Below, in pieces: positions 50,288 through 59,042 of a DNA stretch of 64,000 bases. Every line of letters starts with the position of its first letter. Within the stretch, counting starts at the first letter, position 1. The position numbers were made by a program, and so were the translations under genes. The DNA is taken from the NCBI RefSeq assembly GCF_947499695.1, contig NZ_CANMPQ010000002.1:310001-374000 (forward strand), given 5' to 3'. Origin of the DNA: an uncultured Allomuricauda sp. (GTDB lineage: Bacteria; Bacteroidota; Bacteroidia; Flavobacteriales; Flavobacteriaceae). The notes below the pieces were generated by a model that did not search any database, had not been told where the DNA came from, and saw only the letters and a program-made list of their open reading frames with translations.

Positions 50288-53224
50288 TTAATAGGATGAA
50301 GGAGATACTCCATAGAGTTCCTTAAAGCATTTGGCAAAATAGGAGAGGTTGTTAAAGCCAACTGCGTAGGCAATTTGTGTAACTGTGTCCGCTTTTCTAG
50401 AGAGAAGTTGAGCTGCCCTTTTTAATCGAAAATTTCGAAGCAGTTCCCCTGGAGCTTCATTGGTAAGTGCTTTTAGTTTTCTATGAAGTTGGGTCTTGCT
50501 CATGGCCAAAGCCTCTTGCATCTGCAAAGCCCCAAAATCAGAATCAACATGTTGCTCCTCAAGCAAGGTCAAAACCTGTTCCATGAATTTTTCATCAAGT
50601 GATGTAGTGGTTACTTTTTTTGGATCAATAGTTGATTCGCTTTTTACAAAAAGTTCTCGAAGCTTTTTTCTTTGCTCAATAAGGTTTTTGACCCTGGCCA
50701 ATAGCTCTTTTGGTTCAAAGGGTTTTGTAAGATAATCGTCCGCTCCTGTTTCCAAACCTTCAATCTTGTCTTCAATGCCTGCCTTAGCAGTTAACATGAC
50801 TACGGGAATATGACTTGTGTTCAAATCAGATTTCAGGGCCTTACAAAGTTCTACACCATCCATTTTGGGCATCATCACATCTGTAATAATTAGGTCTGGC
50901 GGATTTTTCCTTGCAGCTACTAACCCCATTTTTCCATTTGAGGCCTCTTGAACATTATACAAGTTTTGAATGTGTTCTTTGATAAAATGAGACATGTCGG
51001 GATTATCTTCAACAAGTAAAAGTGTGGGTAAAGTCCCCGAACCTTTCTGATTAAACTCATAGGGTTTCTTATCCTTAACCTCACTTGAATCAGTTTGAAA
51101 AGGAGGTGTATTTTTTAAGGTTCCTGTTTTTATTTTTTGGATGGGAAGTGCTACCGTAAAAATTGTTCCTTTATTGATCTCGCTAGTGGCGGTTATGGTT
51201 CCGTCCATTAGCTCTACCAATTCTTTTGACAAAGAAAGTCCTATTCCGGAGCCTTCTTGTTCTCTCGTTGTTCCGCCATTTACTTGATAAAAACGATCAA
51301 AAATAAAGGGAAGTTTTTCTTCAGGAATGCCCTTGCCAGTGTCTGAAATAACTAATCTCAATTCATCCATCAAATAATTAACAGAAATGGAAATTGTACC
51401 TCCGTCATCACTAAACTTAAATGCGTTGCCCAAAAGGTTGTAGACAATTTTCTCCAATTTATCCCTATCAAAAGAGGCCCATAAAAGTTCATGTGGAATC
51501 TGCACCTTATAGTCAATTCCTCTTTGGGCCGCATGTGAGTTAAAAGAAGCTGCTGCGCCACGCAAGCATTTAAAAACTTCCCCTTCGGTTCGTTCCAGTT
51601 TAAGATTGCCTTTATCAATTTTTGACAGATCCAACAACTGATTCACCAATTGCAGTACGCGATTGGTATTTCTTCGAATCATTTTAATACTCTCCATTTG
51701 CAATCCCTCGGATGGATTCTGTTCCAATTGCTCAATGGGTCCTTTGATAAGGGTTAGTGGCGTTCTAAACTCATGGGAGATATTGGCAAAGAAATTGGAT
51801 TTTAATTTGTCCAACTCCCTTAACTCCTTATTGGTTTTCTGTTTAATGCGATATTGATTGTACAATAGGCCGGCCAATAGCAGCAAGATAATTGTGAATG
51901 CGATAATGGCATTGCGCTCATTTACACGTTTAGCAAGTTGAAGAGATTGAAGTTTTTTATCCGATTCAAGCAATGAAATTTCCTTTGTTTTTTCTTCATT
52001 CTGATATTTGGCTTCAATTTCAGCGGCCAAACCTCTTTTCTCTTTCGCATAAAAACTATCCTTCACTTTAATGAACATGTTTTTATATTTCAGTGCCTCA
52101 ACATAGTTTTTTTCACTTTCATAAATAGCAGCAAGCGATTCGCATGCATCCATCTCTATTAAGTTTAGTTGAACGGCTTTGCTTATATCCAATGCCATTA
52201 TCAAATTCTCTTTGGCCTCAATATTGTTATTCAGTTTATAATATGCATCTCCAATAGCCTTAAGGCAATACCCTACATTGACAGAGTCCTCAATTACAAG
52301 GGAAAGGTCATGTGCATTTTTGTAATCTACCAGTGCTCCCTCATAGTTTTTTTGCTCCCAATTAATGCTTCCCATTGTGTATTGAGCATAAGCCTGTCTT
52401 TTTACATTGCCTAATATCTCATAACTTTTAAGTGCTTTCCTATTATATTTTAGAGCCTCGTTCAACTTACCATTGTTCTTATATATCACTGCAAGACTGT
52501 ACTCCACAAAGGCCTTACCAGGCAGGTAATCAACCAGCTTGAAAATACTGTCACTTTGTTCAAGGTATGCTATAGCCTTTGGGTAATCCTCAAGCCTTCT
52601 TTGAATCAATGCAATATTTCCCAAAATGATACCATAATCTTTTATATTCCCTTTTGCTTTATGTTCTTCCGCTGCATTGATATATAACTCCATTGCTTTG
52701 ACATATTCACCTTTCTCTGCATAAATATTTGCCATATTGTTATAATAGTGGACAACATCTTCTTGGCCCTTTGATTCTTGGGCTTTTTCAAAACTTTTTG
52801 CATGAAATTCCGTGGCTTTTTCAAAATTTCCTTTTCTCCAAAACAAGTTTCCAAGACCCGACAGAGACTCAAAAAGACCACTGTGATAATCTATTTTTTC
52901 TGATAATTGAAGTGCTTTATAATAAGCCACACTTGCAGAATCATAACTTGACCGGGAACCTAAAAAATCGGCATATGTGTTTAGGCCCTCAATTTGCAAA
53001 CGGGTATTTCCTGTTTCTTTTGAAAGCGCAATAGCACTTAAAATTGTGGCTTTTGCTTTTGTTATGGAATCGTATCTATACTCTCCAAATAGTTCTTGAA
53101 GAATCTTTATTCTTACCGTATCATGGGCTGTATTGGTGTACGCTTGTTGCAGGCTATCTATTTTCGATTGCGAAAATAACAGCGAAGTAAAAAAGAACAA
53201 GCAAAGGAGGTGCAATTGTTTCAT
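50288..53224 (-). CDS. Hybrid two-component regulator: TPR sensor, histidine kinase, receiver and AraC
   Basis: A 978-aa one-protein system. Signal peptide (about 1-18); TPR repeats (about 30-420, e.g. YYNNMANIYAEKGEYVKAME); a membrane helix (about 440-460, IIAFTIILLLLAGLLY); HisKA with H in FFANISHEFRTPLTLIKGPI; HATPase (DTGKGIPEE, GSGIGLSLSKELVELM); receiver with phospho-Asp in LIITDVMMPKMDG; C-terminal AraC HTH (ALAMSKTQLHRKLKAL, AYAVGFNNLSYFAKCF). Classical HTCS proteins have two seven-bladed propellers outside; here TPRs take that place. The start is ATG 53222-53224 because the 53230 codon is TTG. The regulated genes are not evident. Confidence 0.9.
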   Translation of the reverse strand: MKQLHLLCLFFFTSLLFSQSKIDSLQQAYTNTAHDTVRIKILQELFGEYRYDSITKAKATILSAIALSKETGNTRLQIEGLNTYADFLGSRSSYDSASVAYYKALQLSEKIDYHSGLFESLSGLGNLFWRKGNFEKATEFHAKSFEKAQESKGQEDVVHYYNNMANIYAEKGEYVKAMELYINAAEEHKAKGNIKDYGIILGNIALIQRRLEDYPKAIAYLEQSDSIFKLVDYLPGKAFVEYSLAVIYKNNGKLNEALKYNRKALKSYEILGNVKRQAYAQYTMGSINWEQKNYEGALVDYKNAHDLSLVIEDSVNVGYCLKAIGDAYYKLNNNIEAKENLIMALDISKAVQLNLIEMDACESLAAIYESEKNYVEALKYKNMFIKVKDSFYAKEKRGLAAEIEAKYQNEEKTKEISLLESDKKLQSLQLAKRVNERNAIIAFTIILLLLAGLLYNQYRIKQKTNKELRELDKLKSNFFANISHEFRTPLTLIKGPIEQLEQNPSEGLQMESIKMIRRNTNRVLQLVNQLLDLSKIDKGNLKLERTEGEVFKCLRGAAASFNSHAAQRGIDYKVQIPHELLWASFDRDKLEKIVYNLLGNAFKFSDDGGTISISVNYLMDELRLVISDTGKGIPEEKLPFIFDRFYQVNGGTTREQEGSGIGLSLSKELVELMDGTITATSEINKGTIFTVALPIQKIKTGTLKNTPPFQTDSSEVKDKKPYEFNQKGSGTLPTLLLVEDNPDMSHFIKEHIQNLYNVQEASNGKMGLVAARKNPPDLIITDVMMPKMDGVELCKALKSDLNTSHIPVVMLTAKAGIEDKIEGLETGADDYLTKPFEPKELLARVKNLIEQRKKLRELFVKSESTIDPKKVTTTSLDEKFMEQVLTLLEEQHVDSDFGALQMQEALAMSKTQLHRKLKALTNEAPGELLRNFRLKRAAQLLSRKADTVTQIAYAVGFNNLSYFAKCFKELYGVSPSSY

Positions 53225-53230
53225 CTCCAA

Positions 53231-53640
53231 AATATTAAGTTATTAAAGGTACCTTTTTTTTAGGCAGCTTAGCTCAATACAATGTGATGGAAAAAGTAAA
53301 ATATCACTAACACTAGGGTTTCAAATTGTAACAAAGATTCGATGGTTAAACCGAAAATCTCTTCTTAAAAACCATGACAACAACAATTTGATGGATAGAA
53401 TCTCAAAATCTACATTAATGTTGCATAAGACGATGTGTTTTAGTTTCCCGATGAAATACAATCGTTAACATTTTCTACCACATCTTTTTGGCTGTTCACA
53501 ACAAAAATTTAGGCCCTAACCACAGAAAAATTACTTTCATACTGTTTTTAAGTGATAGTGTTACATCCACATCTGCTATAAACTTAACCTACTTATAACA
53601 TGGCTTAAAAACACCCCAAATTTCGTATATAACCCCATAA
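53231..53640. other. Intergenic stretch without a recognised gene
   Basis: About 410 nt between the hybrid regulator start and the terminator at 53640-53670. I see no ORF with coding character, no tRNA-like fold and no repeat. CAAATTG- and CAAAG-like sequences near 53325 only partly match promoter boxes. It probably contains the regulator's promoter. Confidence 0.4.
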
Positions 53641-53670
53641 AAAAGCCCTCAATTTCTTGAGGGCTTTTTT
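53640..53670. terminator. Bidirectional terminator after the DUF3078 gene
   Basis: An 8-bp perfect stem (53645-53652 with 53657-53664) with a 4-nt TTTC loop, flanked by A-run on the left and TTTTTT on the right, so U-tracts appear in both directions. It closes the suf transcript on the minus strand, 24 nt past the DUF3078 stop. Confidence 0.85.
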
Positions 53671-53688
53671 AGTTTTATTGGTATTCTG

Positions 53689-54621
53689 TTAAAAGGAATA
53701 GCTCAATCCCAGTGTCCAATATGTTTGTAATTCATTGTCGATGGTGTCAAACGTTGCCGTTGGATCTGGTGTTGGTGCATTGTTGACGATGTAATTCAAT
53801 GTCTCTTGTTTGTTGTTTCGCAATCCAAAATCAAATCCAACGCCTATGACCTTCCATAAGGTGTAGGCAAAAGAGTTTGTCCAGGTCCAATTGCTTAAGT
53901 CTCCGCTTTCATAGCTTTGGAACATCGACAGGTTTGTTTTAAAACTTACTGCACCAATCTGTTTTGTATAATCTGCCACGATTTTTGCTCCCAAAGAAGA
54001 GTTGAAAATGGTATCCTCATCACTGAATACAAAATTATAGTTCAAGGGGTGGATTACCACAACAAGGTCTGCAATTGGTGTCCAGGTACCCCCGACCCCA
54101 ACATCCAAATACCCGGGATCATTAAAGTTGCTCAAGATGGTAGTCCTGTATTCCCCTAGGGTAGAAACAGCGAACTTATCACTTAGTTTATACCCATAAA
54201 GCGAGGAGATATTGAATACATCGGTTGACTCCCGAAACCCATCATCATCATTCGGGTCGTCTTTGTCATCAAGTTTAACCCAATTTAAGTTAACGTTGGC
54301 CGAGTTTCTCCAAAAGAATTTTTCCTCTTGTTGGTTGGCAAAAGCATTGACCGTAAAGCCAATCGTTCCTGAATTGTTGTTTGGAATACCTTGCGAAAAC
54401 CAATTATTGAATCCGGAAAGACTTCCTCCAATAGTTCCAAAGGCTCCAATTTTCCAACCTGGTAATGCATCCAATTGAGATTGGAGAGCATTTACGCGAC
54501 CTTGAATGGCAGCTATTGAATCTTTTTTTGGGCCAATTTGAGCCTTAAGTTCTTCTTCTGTTTGAGCTTGCGCCGCTATTACTGCAAGAAATGCAGTAAC
54601 TGCATAAAGTAGTTTTTTCAT
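53689..54621 (-). CDS. DUF3078 outer-membrane-type protein
   Basis: A 310-aa secreted protein (signal peptide MKKLLYAVTAFLAVIAAQAQ). A short coiled-coil (about 22-50) precedes a beta-barrel-like region with the DUF3078 signature GWKIGAFGTIGGSLSGFNNW and FWRNSANVNLNWVKLD; the last residues (WTLGLSYSF) end in the aromatic typical of outer-membrane barrels. Function unknown; the family is common in Bacteroidota. It is the last gene of the suf cluster by position, with its own -7 box (54648-54655), so it may be transcribed separately. Confidence 0.82.
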   Translation of the reverse strand: MKKLLYAVTAFLAVIAAQAQTEEELKAQIGPKKDSIAAIQGRVNALQSQLDALPGWKIGAFGTIGGSLSGFNNWFSQGIPNNNSGTIGFTVNAFANQQEEKFFWRNSANVNLNWVKLDDKDDPNDDDGFRESTDVFNISSLYGYKLSDKFAVSTLGEYRTTILSNFNDPGYLDVGVGGTWTPIADLVVVIHPLNYNFVFSDEDTIFNSSLGAKIVADYTKQIGAVSFKTNLSMFQSYESGDLSNWTWTNSFAYTLWKVIGVGFDFGLRNNKQETLNYIVNNAPTPDPTATFDTIDNELQTYWTLGLSYSF

Positions 54622-54647
54622 AGAATGGAGTTTTGTGTTTAGAAACG

Positions 54648-54655
54648 CAAAATTA
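54648..54655 (-). promoter_or_regulatory. -7 box for the DUF3078 gene
   Basis: The complement reads TAATTTTG, an exact TAnnTTTG match, 27 nt upstream of the ATG at 54621. It overlaps the sequence that would encode the N-terminal extension of a longer frame to 54666, supporting the chosen start. Confidence 0.4.
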
Positions 54656-54684
54656 AGAAATGTCACATTTATGTTCGAGGAGAA

Positions 54685-55188
54685 TTATTTCTTCTTAAAA
54701 AGAGGGACAGCTGAACAAGCTTCGCCATACATCACGCTTTTTGCAACCTCTTGTATTTTGACCATAACCATGATATAAGCATTCTCTGGTACTGGTTTGT
54801 TAGCGCATCCTTTAATGATAACGGGCTTGTCTTTGAATTCGGAAATATCCAGGTCTGCGAGCACACTTTGGTACAGTGATGTTTCTAAATCTTCCAGACT
54901 CCCAACGACTACCTTTTTTGCATAGGGTTGTAGTTTGGATGCCACTAACATAAACGCCCACCCAGGAACAATGGCATCAGTGGAACAAGTTAAAGCAACA
55001 TAGGTATCTTTATAGCTGGCCCAATCCTGTGCTTCTAAAGCATTTCTAAAGTCCTTTTCTCTTAGAATTATACCTTCTTGCAACCAGCCTTTAATATCCA
55101 ATTCTTCTCTATGACCCTCTGGATATATTTCCTCAAGATCAAAGGTTATCAGTTTACTTTGTGCTACTCTGTTTATTATATCAGACAT
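54685..55188 (-). CDS. DUF2480-family protein of the suf cluster
   Basis: The 167-aa cytoplasmic protein matches DUF2480 from start to end: GWLQEGIILREKDFRNAL, YVALTCSTDAIVPGWAFMLV and PVIIKGCANKPVPENAYI are its landmarks. Cys residues in CSTDA, GCANK and EACSA are conserved and might bind a metal or cluster. DUF2480 genes are regularly found beside suf genes in Bacteroidota, which suggests a part in iron-sulfur assembly; no biochemical role is established. An S23/IVP gene separates it from the DUF59 gene. Confidence 0.85.
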   Translation of the reverse strand: MSDIINRVAQSKLITFDLEEIYPEGHREELDIKGWLQEGIILREKDFRNALEAQDWASYKDTYVALTCSTDAIVPGWAFMLVASKLQPYAKKVVVGSLEDLETSLYQSVLADLDISEFKDKPVIIKGCANKPVPENAYIMVMVKIQEVAKSVMYGEACSAVPLFKKK

Positions 55189-55192
55189 AAGA

Positions 55193-55607
55193 ATTCAGAT
55201 ATCAGTTGTCAGATTTTGCTTTCTAGGTGTTTAATCAAACCATAAATGGTTTTGGAAATCTCCTCACAAATTCCATAAACTTTTTCAAATTCAGCATTAT
55301 TTACATATTCAACATCCATTGCCAAATAAAGTTGAGATTTTACTTCGTAGCAAGAAGCTTGGGCAACATTCAAAAAATAAATAAACTCTTTATTTGTCTT
55401 TCTTCCATAACCTTCCGCGATATTAGAAGAAATTGAAATAGATGCTCTTCTAATCTGATCTCTTAAAGCAAAATCCTTGGAAAAAGCTACTTGTCTGGTT
55501 AATTCGTAGATTTCTTTGTTTAAGTTTCTTGCTTTCTTCCAAGAAATAATCTGTTCAAACCCCCTATTCATTAAATATTAATTTCTGATATCCGAGGTCT
55601 GATATCT
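55193..55607 (-). mobile_element. S23/IVP-type insertion with flanking GATATC-rich repeats
   Basis: The four-helix-bundle gene (55209-55571) is bracketed by short CTGATATC-type repeats: left 55194-55214 (GATATCAG, TCAGAT), right 55583-55606 (two copies of TCTGATATC, 15 nt apart). On comparing the left flank's complement with the right flank the units are inverted relative to each other. Similar repeats commonly flank this gene family in Bacteroidota. Boundaries are approximate and no target-site duplication was proven. Confidence 0.5.
55209..55571 (-). CDS. Four-helix-bundle protein (S23/IVP family)
   Basis: The 120-aa protein starts FEQIISWKKARNLNKEIYEL and contains SKDFALRDQIRRASISISSN and IAEGYGRKTNKEFIYFLNVA, the hallmark of the S23 ribosomal-protein-like/intervening-sequence four-helix-bundle family (related to diversity-generating element Avd). 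The family is often encoded in rRNA intervening sequences or as repeat-flanked solitary genes, and forms pentamers that bind nucleic acid; function is not known. Here it sits between the DUF59 and DUF2480 genes of the suf cluster, with flanking GATATC-rich repeats. Confidence 0.92.
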   Translation of the reverse strand: MNRGFEQIISWKKARNLNKEIYELTRQVAFSKDFALRDQIRRASISISSNIAEGYGRKTNKEFIYFLNVAQASCYEVKSQLYLAMDVEYVNNAEFEKVYGICEEISKTIYGLIKHLESKI

Positions 55608-55615
55608 TATTTCTC

Positions 55616-55948
55616 TTATAACATTCCCAATTCCAATTTTGCTTCCTCGCTCATTAACTCTTGGGTCCAAGGAGGGTCAAAAGTGATTTCTACCTCAACA
55701 TCTTTTAATTCATCCAAAGATTTTACTTTTTCTTCCACCTCCACTGGTAAAGTTTCGGCTACTGGACAGTTTGGTGATGTCAAGGTCATTAAAATCTTAA
55801 CGTCATTATCCTCATTTACGAAGACATCGTAAATCAATCCCAATTCGTAAATATCCACTGGTATTTCCGGGTCGTAAATGGTCTTGAGCACTCTTACGAT
55901 TTTCTCTCCGAGTTCCTGTGTATCTATGGTAATTTCTTCGCTCATCAT
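55616..55948 (-). CDS. DUF59 (MIP18/SufT-like) iron-sulfur assembly protein
   Basis: The 110-aa protein is a single DUF59 domain: RVLKTIYDPEIPVDIYELGL and MTLTSPNCPVAETLPVEVEE, the latter with the conserved Cys (about residue 62) of the SufT/PaaD/MIP18 class, which helps in cluster assembly or transfer to apo-proteins. It begins 4 nt after the sufE stop, so it is co-translated. The ORF starts with two ATGs; the first is taken. Confidence 0.92.
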   Translation of the reverse strand: MMSEEITIDTQELGEKIVRVLKTIYDPEIPVDIYELGLIYDVFVNEDNDVKILMTLTSPNCPVAETLPVEVEEKVKSLDELKDVEVEITFDPPWTQELMSEEAKLELGML

Positions 55949-55952
55949 TGTG

Positions 55953-56375
55953 TTAATTTAATTGGGTCTGATAGGCTATAGCGTAAAGTTTCAATTGCTT
56001 TACCATACTTACCAAACCATTGGCCCTAGTAGGGGACAAATGCTCTTTTAACCCAATTTCATCTATAAATTCGGTATCGGAGTCTATTATATCTTGTGGT
56101 TTTTGGTTGCTGAAAGCCCTAATCAAGATGGCTATGATTCCTTTAGTGATTATGGCATCGCTATCTGCTGTAAAAACCAATTTGTCGTTATCCAATTCGG
56201 CATGTACCCACACTTTACTCTGACACCCTTTTATGATATTGTCATCCGTTTTATACTGTTCTTCAATCAATGGAAGGGATTTCCCGAGCTCGATCATATA
56301 CTCATAACGCTGCATCCAATCATCAAACATGGAAAATTCGTCTACAATCTCTTCCTGTATTTCTGTTATGGTCAT
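55953..56375 (-). CDS. sufE: Sulfur acceptor protein SufE
   Basis: The 140-aa protein accepts persulfide sulfur from SufS on C51 in DNIIKGCQSKVWVHAE, the same residue number as in E. coli SufE. The N-terminal MIELGKSLPLIEEQYK and the later GIIAILIRAFSNQKPQDI are family landmarks. It lies between sufS (72 nt upstream) and the DUF59 gene (4 nt downstream) on the minus strand. Confidence 0.95.
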   Translation of the reverse strand: MTITEIQEEIVDEFSMFDDWMQRYEYMIELGKSLPLIEEQYKTDDNIIKGCQSKVWVHAELDNDKLVFTADSDAIITKGIIAILIRAFSNQKPQDIIDSDTEFIDEIGLKEHLSPTRANGLVSMVKQLKLYAIAYQTQLN

Positions 56376-56447
56376 TTATACGTTTTGTTCAAAAGTACGA
56401 TTCGGACAATTGTCAATCAAAAGCTTTAAGAGAAAGATAACTTCTTG

Positions 56448-57674
56448 TTACGCAAGCATATTCTTGGAGCGCTTAACGCCTTCAACCAACACATCCACTT
56501 CCTCTTTGGTATTATAAAAACTAAAACTGGCCCTTACCGTACCTGGTATCTGATAAAAATCCATGATGGGTTGTGCACAATGGTGCCCAGTACGCACAGC
56601 TATTCCCAACTTGTCCAAAATGGTTCCGATATCATAGGGGTGAATCCCTTCTATATTAAATGAAATAACTGAAGTCTTCTGCGCTGCCGTTCCATAAATT
56701 CGCAATCCATCAATCTTCAACAGCTCATCAGTCGCGTATCGAATCAGTTCATCTTCATATTGTGCAATAGCTTCAAACCCTATAGAATTCATATAATCCA
56801 AAGCTGCTCCAAAAGCTATTCCTCCACAAATATTTGGAGTTCCTGCTTCAAATTTATGTGGTAAATCGGCATAAGTGGTCTTTTCAAAGGTAACCTCTTC
56901 AATCATTTCACCACCACCTTGATATGGAGGTAATTTTTTCAGCCATTCCTCTTTTCCATACAATATTCCAACCCCCGTTGGACCACACATTTTGTGCGCA
57001 GAAACTGTATAGAAATCTACATCCAAAGCTTGTAGGTCTGGTTTTATGTGGGCCGCAGCTTGTGCGCCATCAATTAAAACGGCAGCCCCAACTTTGTGCG
57101 CGGCCTCAATAATTTCTTCAATAGGGTTTATTGTTCCCAGTGCATTAGAGACATGATTACAGAAAACCAGCTTGGTCTTTTCTGAAAGAAGGGCATGGTA
57201 TTCCTCCATAATCAACTCCCCATTTTGGTTCATGGGAATTACTTTTAATACTCCACCTGTGCGCTCACACAACATTTGCCAAGGCACAATATTGGAATGG
57301 TGCTCCATGGCAGAAACCAAAATCTCATCTCCCTTCTTTAAAAAAGAAGAAAAACCATTGGCCACCAAGTTTATACTATGGGTAGTCCCCGAAGTTAGGA
57401 TAACTTCATGCGATTTTGCAATGCTAAAATGGTGCTGGATTTTATGACGTGCAGCCTCGTACGCATCTGTTGCTTCCTGGGAAAGGGTATGCACTCCTCT
57501 ATGAATATTGGCATTATACCCGTGGTAATATTCAACAATCGCATCGATTACCTGCTGGGGTGTTTGCGAAGTTGCGGCATTGTCAAGGTATACCAAAGGC
57601 TTTCCATTTACCTTTCGGTTTAAAATGGGAAAGTCTTTACGAATTGTTTGTATGTCCAACGATGATTGCACCAT
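56448..57674 (-). CDS. sufS: Cysteine desulfurase SufS
   Basis: The 408-aa PLP enzyme takes sulfur from L-cysteine as an enzyme-bound persulfide. It has the class V start PLVYLDNAATSQTPQQV, the PLP lysine in FYTVSAHKMCGPTGVGILYG (about residue 225), and the persulfide Cys C366 in VRTGHHCAQPIMDFY. The length and RTGHHCAQP form are those of group II (SufS/CsdA) enzymes. It starts 35 nt after the sufD stop. Confidence 0.97.
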   Translation of the reverse strand: MVQSSLDIQTIRKDFPILNRKVNGKPLVYLDNAATSQTPQQVIDAIVEYYHGYNANIHRGVHTLSQEATDAYEAARHKIQHHFSIAKSHEVILTSGTTHSINLVANGFSSFLKKGDEILVSAMEHHSNIVPWQMLCERTGGVLKVIPMNQNGELIMEEYHALLSEKTKLVFCNHVSNALGTINPIEEIIEAAHKVGAAVLIDGAQAAAHIKPDLQALDVDFYTVSAHKMCGPTGVGILYGKEEWLKKLPPYQGGGEMIEEVTFEKTTYADLPHKFEAGTPNICGGIAFGAALDYMNSIGFEAIAQYEDELIRYATDELLKIDGLRIYGTAAQKTSVISFNIEGIHPYDIGTILDKLGIAVRTGHHCAQPIMDFYQIPGTVRASFSFYNTKEEVDVLVEGVKRSKNMLA

Positions 57675-57709
57675 GAAAGCAGTAATCTTGTCTTAGTTGT
57701 ATAGATTTC

Positions 57710-59026
57710 TTAGAGCTCAAAACCAACACGAACGCCAAGTTTGTTGGCAATGATCTTGTTGATGCGAGCTTTAAGCTCTGGTATGCGAACACTTTCCAGA
57801 ACATTGTTGGCAAAAGCATACATCATTAAAGCTGTTGCTTCTTTTTTGGGAATACCTCTAGATTGTAGATAAAACAATGCGTCTTCATCCAACTGTCCAA
57901 TGGTACAGCCGTGAGAACACTTTACATCATCGGCAAAAATTTCTAGCTGTGGTTTGGTATTGATTGTAGCCTTATCACTAATAAGAATATTGTTGTTCTG
58001 CTGGAAAGCATTGGTCTTTTGGGCAATTTTATCTACAATAATTTTTCCATTAAAGACTCCCGTGGATTTCTCTCCAAAAATACCTTTATAATCTTGGTGA
58101 CTTTCACAATTGGGCTGTGCATGATGCACCAAGGTATGGTGATCTACATGCTGTTTTTCACCCAGAATGGTAACTCCCTTAAGAACAGAATCAATTCGTT
58201 CTCCGTTTTGATAAAAGTTGAGGTTATTTCGTGTCAATTTCCCTCCAAAAGAGAAGGTATGTACGCGAACAACACTGTTATCCTTTTGAGAGATGTATGT
58301 ATTGTCAATCAATGATGCACTATCCCGGTCGTTTTGAACTTTATAATAATCGACAATGGCATCTTTGGCAGCAAAGATTTCCGTAACAGAATTAGTGAAC
58401 ACTTCGTTATCGGTTAAACTTTGATGGCGTTCTATTATTTGTACTTCTGCATTTTCCTCAACCACTACCAAGTTCCTCGGCTGTAGCATTAATGAGGCCT
58501 CGTTTCCTGTTGCAAAATGGATAATCTGCACAGGTTTTCTGGGAGCTTTGTTCTTCGGAATATAGATGTATGCTCCCTCCCTGCTAAAAGCAGTGTTCAA
58601 GGTGGTCAACGACTCATCTTTGGATGCCACTTTATTAAAGTAAAGTTCTATAATCTGACGGTACATGGGTTTGCTGAAAGCAGAGCTCATCAAACATACG
58701 TCCACACCATCATGGGTAGTCTCTGATAGATATGAACTGTATACGCCGTCAATAAACACAATTTTATAGGTATCTATTTCGTGAAGGAAATACTTTTTGA
58801 TATCCTTATAATCCAGGGTATTTTCTTCTTTTGGAAAAACACTGAAGTCTATTTTTTGAAGACTGTTCAGTGAGGTATATTTCCAAGCTTCTTCTTTCTT
58901 GGAAGGAAAACCTTTTTCCTCAAAGTTCTTGATGGCCTCTGAACGAACTTCGTGCACAGGGTGGTCCAAATCCACATTGTTCTCAAATGCTATGAAAGAA
59001 GAAAGTAATTTATCTTTTAAATCCAT
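57710..59026 (-). CDS. sufD: Fe-S assembly scaffold protein SufD
   Basis: The 438-aa protein pairs with SufB in the SufBC2D scaffold, aiding iron entry. It has the family's beta-helix core and the C-terminal motif KCSHGCTIGQLDEDALFYLQ with the conserved His involved in cluster assembly, followed by RGIPKKEATALMMYAFANNV. The N-terminal region carries the substrate-free GFPSKKEEAWKYTSL motif common to SufD. It starts 16 nt after the sufC stop. Confidence 0.96.
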   Translation of the reverse strand: MDLKDKLLSSFIAFENNVDLDHPVHEVRSEAIKNFEEKGFPSKKEEAWKYTSLNSLQKIDFSVFPKEENTLDYKDIKKYFLHEIDTYKIVFIDGVYSSYLSETTHDGVDVCLMSSAFSKPMYRQIIELYFNKVASKDESLTTLNTAFSREGAYIYIPKNKAPRKPVQIIHFATGNEASLMLQPRNLVVVEENAEVQIIERHQSLTDNEVFTNSVTEIFAAKDAIVDYYKVQNDRDSASLIDNTYISQKDNSVVRVHTFSFGGKLTRNNLNFYQNGERIDSVLKGVTILGEKQHVDHHTLVHHAQPNCESHQDYKGIFGEKSTGVFNGKIIVDKIAQKTNAFQQNNNILISDKATINTKPQLEIFADDVKCSHGCTIGQLDEDALFYLQSRGIPKKEATALMMYAFANNVLESVRIPELKARINKIIANKLGVRVGFEL

Positions 59027-59042
59027 TTTACATCAATTGGCA

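Noticed and set aside
55209-55571. Diversity-generating retroelement accessory (Avd)
   Set aside because: No reverse transcriptase, template or variable repeats are near; the S23/IVP call suffices.
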